Below, one piece after another: positions 42,745 through 51,471 of a DNA stretch of 64,000 bases. The position numbers and the translations under genes are program-made. Every line of letters begins with the position of its first letter. Position 1 is the stretch's first letter. The DNA lies in NCBI GenBank assembly GCA_900466745.1, contig UBNE01000004.1, forward strand, positions 381-64,380, written 5' to 3'. Under the pieces are notes generated by a model. The model was given only the letters and a program-made list of their open reading frames with translations. It searched no databases and had not been told where the DNA came from. This stretch comes from Hyphomicrobiales bacterium (GTDB lineage: Bacteria; Pseudomonadota; Alphaproteobacteria; Rhizobiales; Beijerinckiaceae).

Positions 42745-43410
42745 TCACAGGAAGCTTGCGATCTCCTCCAGCGGCTTCTTGCCGATGGCGGGGACGAGGC
42801 AGCCCTCCTTCGGATAGCCGACGACAAGCAGGATCAGCGCCTTCTCGTTGTCCGGCCGCCCGCAGATCGCGTTGAGGAAATTCATCGGTGCCGGCGTATG
42901 CGTCAGCGTCGCGAGCCCGGCATCGTGCAGCGCCGCGATCAGGAAGCCCGTGGCGATGCCGACCGATTCCGGCACGTAATAGTGCTTCACCTTGTTGCCC
43001 TGCGCATCGTGGCCCCAGCGCTGGGCGAAGATCGCGATCAGCCAGGGCGCCGTCTCCAGGAAGGGCTTGTTCTCGTCCGTGCCGAGATGGGCGAGCGCGC
43101 CCAGCCACTCCTCGCCGGCGCGGCCGGCATAGAAGGCGCGCTCCTCCTCCTCGGCGCCCGCGCGGATCAGCTTCTTGCGCTCCGGGTCGGAGATGCAGAC
43201 GAAGGTCCAGGGCTGCTGGTTGGCGCCCGAGGGCGCCGTGCCGGCGACGCGCACCGCGGTCTCGATCAGCGCGCGGGGCACCGGCCGGTCGGAGAAGTCG
43301 CGCACCGTGCGGCGCTTGCGCATGCGGGCGAGAAAGGCCTCGGCGCGCGGCTGCATCTGCGCCTCGGCAACGCCCTCGAAGACCAGGGGCATGGTGACAT
43401 AGCTATTCAC
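42745..43410 (-). CDS. Nitroreductase-family flavoprotein, iodotyrosine-deiodinase-like
   Basis: A 221-aa FMN protein of the nitroreductase fold. The N-terminal FMN-phosphate segment [15 protein letters not shown] and [11 protein letters not shown] are standard. The middle and end are closer to iodotyrosine deiodinase (IYD) than to nitroreductases: [37 protein letters not shown] and [17 protein letters not shown] line up with the animal enzyme as I remember it. The start is GTG at 43410, with AGGAG about 8 bp upstream. Biological substrate unknown; reductive dehalogenation of halophenols is possible. Confidence 0.8.
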   Translation of the reverse strand: MNSYVTMPLVFEGVAEAQMQPRAEAFLARMRKRRTVRDFSDRPVPRALIETAVRVAGTAPSGANQQPWTFVCISDPERKKLIRAGAEEEERAFYAGRAGEEWLGALAHLGTDENKPFLETAPWLIAIFAQRWGHDAQGNKVKHYYVPESVGIATGFLIAALHDAGLATLTHTPAPMNFLNAICGRPDNEKALILLVVGYPKEGCLVPAIGKKPLEEIASFL

Positions 43411-43504
43411 GGCGCTTCGCTCCTGACGTGTTTTGGTGAGCTTGCTGCGAATCGCCGGCCCGGCGCAATGGACCGGCCGCGCGCGCCCGCTTATGGTCCG
43501 CGCC

Positions 43505-46500
43505 ATGAGCGACAAAGCCACCCCCGCCCCCGCCCTGAAGCCCGGCGACCACCTCTTCCTGGTCGACGGCTCGAACTTCATCTTCCGGGCCTATTTCCAG
43601 TCGATCAACCAGGACCGAAAGTACAATGCCCGCTCGGACGGCTTGCCCTCCGGCGCGGTCAGGCTGTTCGCGACCAAGCTCTTCCAGTTCGTGCGCGAGG
43701 GCGTGCTCGGCGTCAGGCCGACGCATCTCGCCATCGTCTTCGACAAGTCGGAGAACTCGTTCCGCAAGGCGATCTACCCGGCCTATAAGGGCAACCGTTC
43801 CGACCCGCCGGCCGATCTCATCCCGCAATTTCCGCTGATGCGCGAGGCGGTGCGGGCCTTCGGGCTGATCCCCGTCGAGCAGGACGTCTACGAGGCCGAC
43901 GACCTGATCGCGACCTATGCCAGGCAGGCGCGGGAGGCCGGCGCCGACGTGCTGATCGTCTCGGCCGACAAGGACCTGATGCAGCTCGTGCGCCCGGGCG
44001 TCGCGATGTACGACCCCGCCTCCGGCGACCAGAAGAAGGGGGCCGGCTTCCGCGCCGAACGCCGCATCGGCGAGCCGGAAGTGGTCGAGTATTTCGGCGT
44101 GACGCCCGACAAGGTCACCCATGTCCAGGCGCTCGCCGGCGACGCCACCGACAACGTGCCGGGCGCGCCCGGCATCGGCATCAAGACCGCCGCCCAGCTC
44201 ATCGGCGAATATGGCGATCTCGAAACCCTGCTGGCGCGGGCGGGCGAGATCAAGCAGCCCAAGCGCCGCGAGACCCTGACCAATCCCGAGGTGGTCGAGA
44301 AGGTCCGCATCTCGCACAAGCTCGTCACCCTGGTCGACGACGTGAAGGTCGAGACGCCGCTGGAGAACCTGACGCTGGACCAGCCCGATCCGGGCAAGCT
44401 CATCGCCTTCCTCAAGGCGATGGAGTTCACCACCATCACGAGGCGCGTCGCCGAGGCCTATGAGGCCGATGTCGGAGCGGTGGAGGCCGACCCCGCGCTG
44501 GCGCCGGGCGGGCCGCGCGCAGCCGAACTGAAGGCGCTCTATGCCGGCGCCGACATCATCGAGGACGCGGTCTCCGACACGACGCCGGCCGCGCTCGCGC
44601 CCACCACCACGCTGTCCGAGGCGATGGGCGGGGAAGCGGACTGGATGAGGCCGGCCGATCTCGCCGCCGCCCGCAAGAACGAGGCCGTCGCCGGCAAGAT
44701 CGACCGCTCCGGCTACGAATGCGTGCGCAGCCTCGCGGACCTCGAACGCTGGATCGGCTGGGCCTATGAGGCCGGCCGCGTCGCGCTCGACACCGAGACG
44801 AACTCGCTCGACGCGCTGCAGGCCGATCTCGTCGGCATCTCGCTCGCCGTCGCGCCGGGCCGGGCCTGCTACATCCCGCTCCAGCATCGCGCCGGAGACG
44901 GCGGGCTCTTCGACGAGGGGCTGCTGCCGGACCAGATCCCGCTGGCGCAGGCCGTCGCCGCGCTGAAGCCGCTGCTCGCCGATCCCGGCGTGCTCAAGAT
45001 CGGCCAGAACCTGAAATACGACCTGCTGGTGCTGCAGCGCCACGGCCTCGCCCTCGCCGGGGTCGAGGACACGATGCTGATCTCCTACGCGCTCGATGCC
45101 GGCAGCAACAGCCATGGCATGGACAGGCTCGCGCAACTGCATCTCGGCCACGAGACCATCCCCTATGCGCAGGTCGCCGGCACCGGCAAGGCGCAGGTCA
45201 CCTTCGACAAGGTGCCGCTCGACAAGGCGACCGACTACGCCGCCGAGGACGCCGACATCACGCTCCGGCTCTGGCTGGCGCTGAAGCCGCGCCTCGCCGC
45301 CGAGCGGAAGACCGCCGTCTACGAGGTGCTGGAACGGCCGATGATCGCCGTGCTCGCCGCGATGGAGACGCGCGGCATCGCCATCGACCGGCAGATCCTG
45401 TCGCGCCTCTCCGGCGATTTCGCCCAGGGCCTGGCGCGGCTGGAGGACGAGATCTATGAACTCGCCGGCGAGAGGTTCACGATCGGCAGCCCCAAGCAGC
45501 TCGGCGACATCCTGTTCGGCAAGATGGGGCTGGAGGGCGCCAAGAAGACGGCGACCGGCCAGTGGGCGACGGGGGCGGGCGTGCTGGAGGATCTGGCCGA
45601 ACAGGGCCACGCGCTGCCGGCGAAGATCCTCGACTGGCGCCAGCTCGCCAAGCTCAAATCGACCTATACCGACACGCTGCCCAACCATGTGAACCCGCAG
45701 ACCAACCGGGTCCACACCTCCTTCGCGCTGGCGGCGACGACGACGGGCCGGCTCTCCTCCTCCGAGCCGAACCTGCAGAACATCCCGATCCGCACCGAGG
45801 CCGGCCGCAAGATCAGGACGGCCTTCGTGCCGGAAAAGGGCTTCAAGCTGGTCTCGGCCGACTACAGCCAGATCGAGCTGCGTATCCTCGCCCATATGGC
45901 CGAGATCCCGCAGCTCCGGCAGGCCTTCGCCGACGGCATCGACATCCATGCGATGACGGCCTCCGAGATGTTCGGCGTCCCCGTCGCGGGCATGCCGAGC
46001 GAGGTGCGCCGCCGGGCCAAGGCGATCAATTTCGGCATCATCTACGGCATCTCGGCCTTCGGCCTCGCCAACCAGCTCGGCATCGGCCGCGAGGAGGCGA
46101 GCGCCTATATCCGCAAATATTTCGAGCGCTTCCCCGGCATCCGCGACTATATGGACCAGACCAAGACCCATGTCCGCGCCCATGGCCAGGTCACCACGAT
46201 CTTCGGGCGCGTCTGCCATTTCCCGGCGGTTTCCTCGAAGAACCCGTCGGAGCGCGCCTTCGTCGAGCGCCAGGCGATCAACGCGCCGATCCAGGGCTCG
46301 GCCGCCGACATCATCCGCCGCGCCATGATCCGGATGGACGCCGCGCTGGCGGCCGAGCGGCTCAATGCGCGGATGCTGCTGCAGGTCCATGACGAGCTGG
46401 TCTTCGAGGTTCCCGAGGCCGAGGTCGAGAACACCTTGCCGGTGATCGAGAAGGTGATGGTCGAGGCGCCGCACCCCTCGGTCCAGCTCCGCGTGCCGCT

Positions 46501-46546
46501 CGTCGTCGAGGCGCGCGCGGCGGGGAACTGGGACGAGGCGCATTGA
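43505..46546 (+). CDS. polA: PolA, DNA polymerase I
   Basis: A 1013-aa three-domain repair and Okazaki-fragment polymerase. The 5' nuclease domain opens with [14 protein letters not shown] and includes [11 protein letters not shown]. The 3'-5' exonuclease domain retains [13 protein letters not shown], so proofreading is probably intact. Polymerase motif A is [12 protein letters not shown] and motif C is [11 protein letters not shown]. The ATG at 43505 (MSDKATPAP) is the best start; the frame extends further upstream without homology. Confidence 0.96.
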   Translation: MSDKATPAPALKPGDHLFLVDGSNFIFRAYFQSINQDRKYNARSDGLPSGAVRLFATKLFQFVREGVLGVRPTHLAIVFDKSENSFRKAIYPAYKGNRSDPPADLIPQFPLMREAVRAFGLIPVEQDVYEADDLIATYARQAREAGADVLIVSADKDLMQLVRPGVAMYDPASGDQKKGAGFRAERRIGEPEVVEYFGVTPDKVTHVQALAGDATDNVPGAPGIGIKTAAQLIGEYGDLETLLARAGEIKQPKRRETLTNPEVVEKVRISHKLVTLVDDVKVETPLENLTLDQPDPGKLIAFLKAMEFTTITRRVAEAYEADVGAVEADPALAPGGPRAAELKALYAGADIIEDAVSDTTPAALAPTTTLSEAMGGEADWMRPADLAAARKNEAVAGKIDRSGYECVRSLADLERWIGWAYEAGRVALDTETNSLDALQADLVGISLAVAPGRACYIPLQHRAGDGGLFDEGLLPDQIPLAQAVAALKPLLADPGVLKIGQNLKYDLLVLQRHGLALAGVEDTMLISYALDAGSNSHGMDRLAQLHLGHETIPYAQVAGTGKAQVTFDKVPLDKATDYAAEDADITLRLWLALKPRLAAERKTAVYEVLERPMIAVLAAMETRGIAIDRQILSRLSGDFAQGLARLEDEIYELAGERFTIGSPKQLGDILFGKMGLEGAKKTATGQWATGAGVLEDLAEQGHALPAKILDWRQLAKLKSTYTDTLPNHVNPQTNRVHTSFALAATTTGRLSSSEPNLQNIPIRTEAGRKIRTAFVPEKGFKLVSADYSQIELRILAHMAEIPQLRQAFADGIDIHAMTASEMFGVPVAGMPSEVRRRAKAINFGIIYGISAFGLANQLGIGREEASAYIRKYFERFPGIRDYMDQTKTHVRAHGQVTTIFGRVCHFPAVSSKNPSERAFVERQAINAPIQGSAADIIRRAMIRMDAALAAERLNARMLLQVHDELVFEVPEAEVENTLPVIEKVMVEAPHPSVQLRVPLVVEARAAGNWDEAH

Positions 46547-46563
46547 GGCGCCGGGGCCGCAGC

Positions 46564-46589
46564 GGAACAGAAGCGGGGGTCCCCGCGTT
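46564..46589 (+). promoter_or_regulatory. Sigma-EcfG-type promoter for DUF883/holin-like pair
   Basis: GGAAC-N17-CGTT is an exact match to the alphaproteobacterial general-stress sigma factor consensus. It lies 100 bp upstream of the DUF883 gene and 17 bp after polA ends. Confidence 0.85.
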
Positions 46590-46689
46590 GGCGCGGTAAG
46601 AGAGGCTCGCGCCAGCGAGCCTCTTGCAGCGAGTGGACCGTCCGGCCACCATCGGCGGCGCGGAATCGAGCGACAGGGAAACGATCGAC

Positions 46690-47049
46690 ATGGCAAGCAC
46701 GGCACCTTCGAAACGTCAGGCGGCCGCGGCCGCCAAGCGCGCCGGGAGCGAGATCGAGGCCGGCGCCGAGGAGGTCGCGACGCAGGCGCGCCGCGCCGGA
46801 GCCCGCGCCAAGCGGCAGGCGAGCGCCCTGGAGGAAACCCTGTCCCGCAGCGCCGAGGACATCGCCGCGACGGTCGGCGACCGCCTGCGCGCGGTCGGCG
46901 TCGACACCGACCGGGTGGTCGACGTCGCCAAGGAGCAGGCCGGCGAGCTGCAGAAGCTGATCGAGGACGAGATCCGCGAGCGGCCGCTGCGCGCCCTGGG
47001 CCTGGCGGCGGCGGTCGGCCTGTTCGTCGGCTATCTTTCGGCGCGCTAG
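46690..47049 (+). CDS. DUF883/ElaB-YqjD-like membrane-anchored protein
   Basis: A 119-aa protein with a long Ala/Lys/Arg/Glu-rich helix (about residues 10-95) and a C-terminal hydrophobic anchor (ALGLAAAVGLFVGYLSAR). This is the ElaB/YqjD/DUF883 layout; E. coli members are stationary-phase inner-membrane proteins reported to bind ribosomes. The gene is preceded by an exact sigma-EcfG-type promoter and followed 3 bp later by a YqjE/holin-like gene, so the pair parallels yqjD-yqjE. Confidence 0.82.
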   Translation: MASTAPSKRQAAAAAKRAGSEIEAGAEEVATQARRAGARAKRQASALEETLSRSAEDIAATVGDRLRAVGVDTDRVVDVAKEQAGELQKLIEDEIRERPLRALGLAAAVGLFVGYLSAR

Positions 47050-47052
47050 CCA

Positions 47053-47475
47053 ATGTTCGGGGGGCTTGGATCCTTCATCGCCTCGGAGATCTCCGGAACG
47101 GTCAGGCGCAATGCGACGGTGATCGGCCTGTTCGCCTTCGCCGCGCTGCTCCTGCTCTGCGCCGGCGGCTATGCGCTTGATGCGGCGCACACGCTCCTGA
47201 CCGAGCGCTACGGCGCGGTGGCGGCGAGCCTGTGGGTGGCCGGGGGCCTCGTCCTGGCCGCGCTGGTCGCCTTCTGCGTCGGGCTCTTCGTCAGGAACCG
47301 GCCGCGCCAGCCCCGCCCCGTCGCGGCGACGGCCGCGCTGGCCGCGGCCCCGCTGGCCGCCCGGATGCTGAGTTCGCGAACCGGCTGGCGCGTCGCCGCG
47401 CTGGCGGGGATCGGCGTGCTCGGAACCATCCTCGGCCGGCAGCTCTTCACCGGGACGGACGAGGGCGAGGCTTGA
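47053..47475 (+). CDS. YqjE/holin-superfamily-like small membrane protein
   Basis: A 140-aa membrane protein. The N-terminal 20 residues (GGLGSFIASEISGTVRRN) are amphipathic, then two strong hydrophobic segments (about 23-43 and 60-82), then an A/P-rich region and a third hydrophobic stretch (VAALAGIGVLGTILG). This matches the phage-holin-3.6/YqjE-type architecture. It is co-transcribed with the DUF883 gene (3-bp gap) and therefore probably stress-induced. Function unknown. Confidence 0.75.
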   Translation: MFGGLGSFIASEISGTVRRNATVIGLFAFAALLLLCAGGYALDAAHTLLTERYGAVAASLWVAGGLVLAALVAFCVGLFVRNRPRQPRPVAATAALAAAPLAARMLSSRTGWRVAALAGIGVLGTILGRQLFTGTDEGEA

Positions 47476-47555
47476 ATCCGCCTCCCGGCCCCGGGGTTTA
47501 CGCGACCCGTCTTTTTACATAGGGAATCGGACATGTGTCCTTTAGCAGGATAGGC

Positions 47556-48932
47556 ATGTCCCCTCCGGCGAGGCTCCGCGACCGCTTGTCACCCCCCGCA
47601 TTTCCCCGCCTGGCCGCGCGCCTGCGCTCGGCGACCGCGACCATATCCGCCATCGCCGTCGTCGCCGTCGCCGTGGTGCTGGCGACCTGGATCAACCTGC
47701 AGGCCCGGCGGACCGCCGACCGGGTTTCGCACGCCATCGAGATCCGCGAACGGGCGGAGCGCTTCCTGGGGCGCGTCAGCGACGCCGAAACCGGCCAGCT
47801 CGGCTATCTGCTCACCGGCCGGGACGCCTATCTCGCCACCTTCGCCGAAGGCCGCGCCGAGGCCGGGCCCGAGCTCGACGCGCTCGCCGGGCTGGTCGAT
47901 GCCGATCCGGTGCAGAAGGGCCGCGCCCTCGCCTTGCGCGAGACCACGCTCCGCAGGCTGTCCGAGCTCGACCGCTCGGTCGATCTCGTGCGCAAGGGCC
48001 GGCGCGACGAGGCCCTCGCCGCCCTGCGCGAAGGCCCCGATATCGCCACCACGGACAGGCTGCGCGGGATCGTCGGCGACATCCAGCAGGCGGAGAACGT
48101 TCAGCTCCACGCGCTCCAGCGCCATGAGGAGCGGCGGCGCGTCTGGGCCAGTAGTGGCATCGTCGTCGCCCTCGCCGGCCTCGCCTTCACGGCCTGGCAG
48201 GTGCTGCGCCGGCGCCAGCGCCGCAGCACCGAGCTGGCGCTCAGCAATGCCGAGCTGGAGCAGATCGTCGGCGAGCGCACCCGCGAGCTCGAAGGCGAGC
48301 GCCTGCGCATCGAGGCGCTGCTGCGCGACGTCAACCACCGCGTCGGCAACAACCTCGCCATGGTCTCCGCCCTGCTCAACGTGCAGAGCCGGCAGGCGCG
48401 CGAGCCCGCGGTCAAGGCGGCGCTGGCGCAGGCGCAATCGCGCATCCAGGCGATCGCCGCCGGGCAGCGGCGGCTGCGCCTCGACATCGAGACCGACGCG
48501 ATCGAGGCGCGTCCCTATATGGAGGACCTGCTCGCCGAGATCGGCAAATCGGCGGAAGGGCGCCCCATCTCGATCGCCCTCGACCTGGACTCGATCCGGC
48601 TGCCCGGCCGCGACGCGGTCTCCTATGTCGTCATCGTCAACGAGCTCGTCACCAACGCCATCAAGCATGCCTTCCCGGACGGGATGGCCGGGCGGATCAC
48701 GGTCCGCCTGGCGCGCGTCGAGCAGGACGGCGAACCGGCCCTGTCGCTCGCGATCGAGGATGACGGCATCGGCATGCCGGCGGACGTCCAGAACAAGGGT
48801 CTGGGCCAGACCGTGATCACGAGCCTGCTCCGCAGCATGGGGGCGACGATGACCGCGCGGCCGCTCGCGCCGGGCAGCGAGCGCCCCGGGACCTGCGTCA
48901 CGATCGTCGTACCGAAGCGCAGCCAGGCCTGA
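47556..48932 (+). CDS. CHASE3-HisKA_2 sensor histidine kinase
   Basis: A 458-aa membrane sensor kinase. Two membrane helices (about 27-48 and 200-218) flank a periplasmic CHASE3 domain containing RFLGRVSDAETGQLGYLLTG. The HisKA_2 phospho-acceptor is in RDVNHRVGNNLAMV (His about 261). The ATPase is intact, with NELVTNAIKHAF (N box), EDDGIGMP (G1) and GLGQTVI (G2). I chose the ATG at 47556, with AGGA 5 bp upstream; the frame opens earlier at a GTG (47535). HisKA_2 kinases commonly feed PhyR, whose gene is 2.5 kb away, so this is a good candidate PhyR kinase (inference). Confidence 0.88.
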   Translation: MSPPARLRDRLSPPAFPRLAARLRSATATISAIAVVAVAVVLATWINLQARRTADRVSHAIEIRERAERFLGRVSDAETGQLGYLLTGRDAYLATFAEGRAEAGPELDALAGLVDADPVQKGRALALRETTLRRLSELDRSVDLVRKGRRDEALAALREGPDIATTDRLRGIVGDIQQAENVQLHALQRHEERRRVWASSGIVVALAGLAFTAWQVLRRRQRRSTELALSNAELEQIVGERTRELEGERLRIEALLRDVNHRVGNNLAMVSALLNVQSRQAREPAVKAALAQAQSRIQAIAAGQRRLRLDIETDAIEARPYMEDLLAEIGKSAEGRPISIALDLDSIRLPGRDAVSYVVIVNELVTNAIKHAFPDGMAGRITVRLARVEQDGEPALSLAIEDDGIGMPADVQNKGLGQTVITSLLRSMGATMTARPLAPGSERPGTCVTIVVPKRSQA

Positions 48933-48971
48933 GGGAGGGGCGCCGCCTCGGGACGGGCGAAGTCCAAAATC

Positions 48972-49349
48972 TCAGGCGATGCTCTCGGACGGCAGGCCGC
49001 CGATCGCAGCCATGACGAAGGCCGCGATCTCGCGCGTCGAGAACGGCTTGCGCAGGAACCGGACCTGCCGCAGCGGCTTCGGCACCTCCTGGGGCGCGGA
49101 TCCGGAGACGAAGACGAAGGGGATGCCGATCCTCTGCAGCGTATCCGCGACCTCGAAGGTCTTGCCGTCGACGACGTCGATGTCGAGCAGGGCGCAGGAG
49201 AGCCGCCCGGACGCCGCCTGCCGGGCCTTGGCGACGGATTCGACGACGATCAGCTCGGCCTCGTCGCCAAGCTGATCCGCCACCGCCGTTTCGAGGTCCA
49301 TGGCGATGAACGGGTCGTCTTCGACAATCAGAACGCGGATGTCAGCCAT
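48972..49349 (-). CDS. Single-domain response regulator (receiver only)
   Basis: A 125-aa stand-alone receiver domain. The acidic pocket is in IVEDDPF (residues 8-14), the phospho-acceptor is Asp56 in LLDIDV, a Ser/Thr lies in FVSGS and the conserved Lys101 in FLRKPF. There is no output domain. It is tail to tail with the HisKA_2 kinase and is driven by an exact sigma-EcfG-type promoter. Single-domain receivers can act as phosphate sinks or shuttles in the general stress response, so a feedback role is plausible. Confidence 0.88.
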   Translation of the reverse strand: MADIRVLIVEDDPFIAMDLETAVADQLGDEAELIVVESVAKARQAASGRLSCALLDIDVVDGKTFEVADTLQRIGIPFVFVSGSAPQEVPKPLRQVRFLRKPFSTREIAAFVMAAIGGLPSESIA

Positions 49350-49386
49350 CGAACGGCTTTCTCACTCACTGCAACCTGTCACCCCC

Positions 49387-49411
49387 AACGTAGCAGGGGT
49401 GCCGATGTTCC
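49387..49411 (-). promoter_or_regulatory. Sigma-EcfG-type promoter for single-domain response regulator
   Basis: Read on the minus strand this is GGAAC-N16-CGTT, an exact consensus match. The -10 lies 37 bp upstream of the response regulator ATG. Confidence 0.85.
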
Positions 49412-49497
49412 TGGCCTTAAGGGCATTCAGGCCAGATTGCGTCCCATTTGATTCAATTCTGCGGGGACAAGGTTAGCAAAGCGTAAGCGGCCCCGCT

Positions 49498-49986
49498 TCA
49501 GCGGCGGCGCCCCGGCGGCCTGAGCGTCAGCTCGAACTGCGAGACGCCGACGGCGACATTGAAGCCGCGCGGGGTCTGCACCACCCGCGGCTGCAGGACG
49601 ACCTTGCCGCCCTTGCCGCCGACCAGCCGCGTGCCGCCGGTGCCGGCCGCGGGCGGAGCGGACGCCGTATAATGGCCATCCAGCGCGCCGAGCGGCGCAC
49701 GCGCGTAAGGGCCGTAGACATGCCAGGTCATCGTCGTGCCGCGGATCGAACCGAGGTCGAGCCCATATTGGCGGATGACGCCGGTATAATGCTGCGTCGG
49801 ACCGCGCCGCGGCCTGAAGCGGCAGTCGAGCGGCTTCTGCGACTTGATGACGGCGCCCAGCCCCGCCCCGACCGCGCAGGACAGCCGCCCGGTCGGAGGC
49901 TCGGACTGAGCCCGTGCCGGCGCGGCCGAAAGGCAGGCCGCCAGGGCCGCTGCGCCCAGGCACGACCGGGAATGCCGAATGCTCAT
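49498..49986 (-). CDS. DUF992-family exported protein
   Basis: A 162-aa protein with a clear Sec signal peptide (about residues 1-26, ending PARAQ). The mature part has the DUF992 pattern: GRLSCAVGAGLGAVIKSQK, then LDCRF, YTGVIRQYGLDLGSI and the late GVSQFELTLRP. DUF992 proteins are alphaproteobacterial periplasmic proteins of unknown function. The gene is driven by an exact sigma-EcfG-type promoter at 50017-50041. Confidence 0.85.
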   Translation of the reverse strand: MSIRHSRSCLGAAALAACLSAAPARAQSEPPTGRLSCAVGAGLGAVIKSQKPLDCRFRPRRGPTQHYTGVIRQYGLDLGSIRGTTMTWHVYGPYARAPLGALDGHYTASAPPAAGTGGTRLVGGKGGKVVLQPRVVQTPRGFNVAVGVSQFELTLRPPGRRR

Positions 49987-50016
49987 CTTGATCGCTCCCG
50001 CGAGGTGACCGGACGA

Positions 50017-50041
50017 AACGCCTCAGGATGCCCACAGTTCC
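50017..50041 (-). promoter_or_regulatory. Sigma-EcfG-type promoter for DUF992 gene
   Basis: GGAAC-N16-CGTT on the minus strand, exact. The -10 is 30 bp upstream of the DUF992 ATG. It is back to back with the + strand promoter at 50050, with only 8 bp between them. Confidence 0.85.
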
Positions 50042-50049
50042 GGGGTAGT

Positions 50050-50075
50050 GGAACCCTGCGAGACCTTCTTGCGTT
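50050..50075 (+). promoter_or_regulatory. Sigma-EcfG-type promoter for 73-aa ORF
   Basis: GGAAC-N17-CGTT, exact, with the -10 ending 28 bp before the ATG of the small gene at 50104. Confidence 0.83.
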
Positions 50076-50103
50076 GCAGGATCATCTTGGCACGGGAATA
50101 TCG

Positions 50104-50325
50104 ATGTCCGTGAGTCGCCTTCGGGGGAAAACCCCAACAATCGCAGCCTCGACCGATGAGGAGGAAGCGGTTCCCGTGCCGCCCTTCTGGGAACTCGAAG
50201 CGCTGATCGCGGCCGGGCTCACGCATGAGGCCGCCCTGCAGGTGATGGCGGCGCGGCGTGCGGCGCTGACGCTGGTCGGCGCACCCGAGCCGGTGGAACC
50301 GCGCCGGTTCGGCCTGGCCTCCTGA
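50104..50325 (+). CDS. 73-aa hypothetical protein (predicted stress-induced)
   Basis: A small soluble protein, MSVSRLRGKTPTIAASTDEE at its start. An acidic stretch (DEEEAVPVPP) is followed by a helical segment (FWELEALIAAGLTHEAALQVMAARRAAL) that resembles a UBA-like or short helix-turn-helix fold. The family is not recognised. Support comes from good codon use and an exact sigma-EcfG-type promoter with a short leader. It is convergent with the extensin-like gene, 18 bp apart. Confidence 0.65.
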   Translation: MSVSRLRGKTPTIAASTDEEEAVPVPPFWELEALIAAGLTHEAALQVMAARRAALTLVGAPEPVEPRRFGLAS

Positions 50326-50343
50326 CACGGCGACGACCCTTCC

Positions 50344-51177
50344 TCACTGGCAGAAATGCGTGGCGCGCGAGCGTCGCTCCTGAATGTCGACATGCAGATG
50401 ATTGGCGTGGGCCGCGTCGGAACCCGGCCCCAGCGCCGTCGTGAAGGCCCCGCAGGCCGATTGCCGGATCGCCGTCAGGAAGCTGTTCTGCACCAACCCC
50501 TGCGGCTTCTCCACCACGACCTGCACCGCCGCTTTTCCATCGCCCACGCGAAACGCGAAGATATCGAGCGCCCTTCCGGTGGCGTGCTCGCTGACGGGAC
50601 CCTCCGATGCATGGTTGCGGCGCCGGCACTCATGCCCGCCGCCGACGCGCAGCGCCGTGAGGTCGTTCTCGAAATGGCCGCGCACCAGCGGCTGGACGCT
50701 GTCGCGGACCCAGTCCGCCACCACTTTCGCCAGCGCGCAACTGACCGTCACGGGCGGTTCGAAGGCGACGCTCTGCTGCTTCTCGGACGCGCGGAGAGCC
50801 AGGGCCTTCACCACGACGGGCTCGCTGACACGGCAGGCGGGGTCGCCTTGCGCGAGCTTCGGATCGGCAGCCTCGACGTTGTTGCCCGGGATCGCCGCCA
50901 GCGAGGCGAGGCACGAGGCCTCACCCGCCTCGGCAGCGGGGGGCGGCGAGCCGGCCGGAGCCGGCTGCGCTGGCCTGTCTCCGGATTCGGCGGGCGGCTG
51001 GGCGGGCTTCGCGGCGGCCGGGGGGGCGAGTTCGGCCGGCCGTCTCGGCGGAAGCTGCCGGGACAGGGCAGGCTCGGTCCGGGCCGGGGCCTCCCCGAAA
51101 GCGGGCGCGCCGAGCACGAGGAACGCCATGCAGCCGAGCAGGGCTACCGGGGCATGGAGACCTTTGCGCCGGCTCAG
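50344..51177 (-). CDS. Extensin-like C-terminal domain protein, exported
   Basis: A protein of about 277 aa. The C-terminal about 180 residues form the extensin-like family domain, with CALAKVVADWV, SEHATGRALDIFAF, CGAFTTALGPGSD and HANHLHVDI, the last two resembling metallopeptidase metal sites. A P/A-rich linker precedes it. The start is uncertain. ATG at 51129 would cut the signal peptide. A CTG at 51177, overlapping the TGA of the upstream small gene (CTGA), would give a complete signal peptide (SRRKGLHAPVALLGCMAFLV ...). I give the longer form. Confidence 0.78.
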   Translation of the reverse strand: MSRRKGLHAPVALLGCMAFLVLGAPAFGEAPARTEPALSRQLPPRRPAELAPPAAAKPAQPPAESGDRPAQPAPAGSPPPAAEAGEASCLASLAAIPGNNVEAADPKLAQGDPACRVSEPVVVKALALRASEKQQSVAFEPPVTVSCALAKVVADWVRDSVQPLVRGHFENDLTALRVGGGHECRRRNHASEGPVSEHATGRALDIFAFRVGDGKAAVQVVVEKPQGLVQNSFLTAIRQSACGAFTTALGPGSDAAHANHLHVDIQERRSRATHFCQ

Positions 51178-51338
51178 CCATCCAGGGCCGAAGCGCTTCC
51201 CACCGCTACGCTCGTCAGAACCGCGAGCACCAGCGACAGAAACTCGCCGGTGAACGCTCCGGGTTGTACGAGCCCCGAATACAACGCCGCCGCCACCGAA
51301 ACGGCACCTGCTGCCGTAGCCATGAACGTCGTCGCCAT
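51174..51338 (-). CDS. 54-aa membrane peptide upstream of extensin-like gene
   Basis: A small hydrophobic protein starting MATTFMATAAGAVSVAAALY. Two hydrophobic stretches (about 3-20 and 32-50) are joined by a short polar loop (SGLVQPGAFTGE). GGGGAGGG lies about 8 bp upstream of the ATG at 51338. An exact sigma-EcfG-type promoter is at 51385-51409. Its TGA overlaps a CTG that may start the extensin-like protein, so the two could be translationally coupled. No family recognised. Confidence 0.58.
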   Translation of the reverse strand: MATTFMATAAGAVSVAAALYSGLVQPGAFTGEFLSLVLAVLTSVAVGSASALDG

Positions 51339-51384
51339 GGTCCACACCCTCCCCAACTGCACGCCAACCCGACATGAAGCCGCG

Positions 51385-51409
51385 AACGCCCGAGCGCGAG
51401 GCTTGTTCC
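51385..51409 (-). promoter_or_regulatory. Sigma-EcfG-type promoter for 54-aa peptide/extensin-like operon
   Basis: GGAAC-N16-CGTT on the minus strand, exact. The -10 is 46 bp upstream of the ATG at 51338. Confidence 0.85.
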
Positions 51410-51471
51410 CGCGGCCTTCGCAAAAAGGGGGACCCGCACGGCGCGCGAGCCCGGTCGTGATGTCCGGCGGC

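Noticed and set aside
43403-47053. A very long minus-strand open frame opposite polA and the DUF883 pair
   Set aside because: It is antisense to clear genes. The translation is arginine- and alanine-rich low-complexity sequence with no domain, as expected from the mirror frame of G+C-rich codons.
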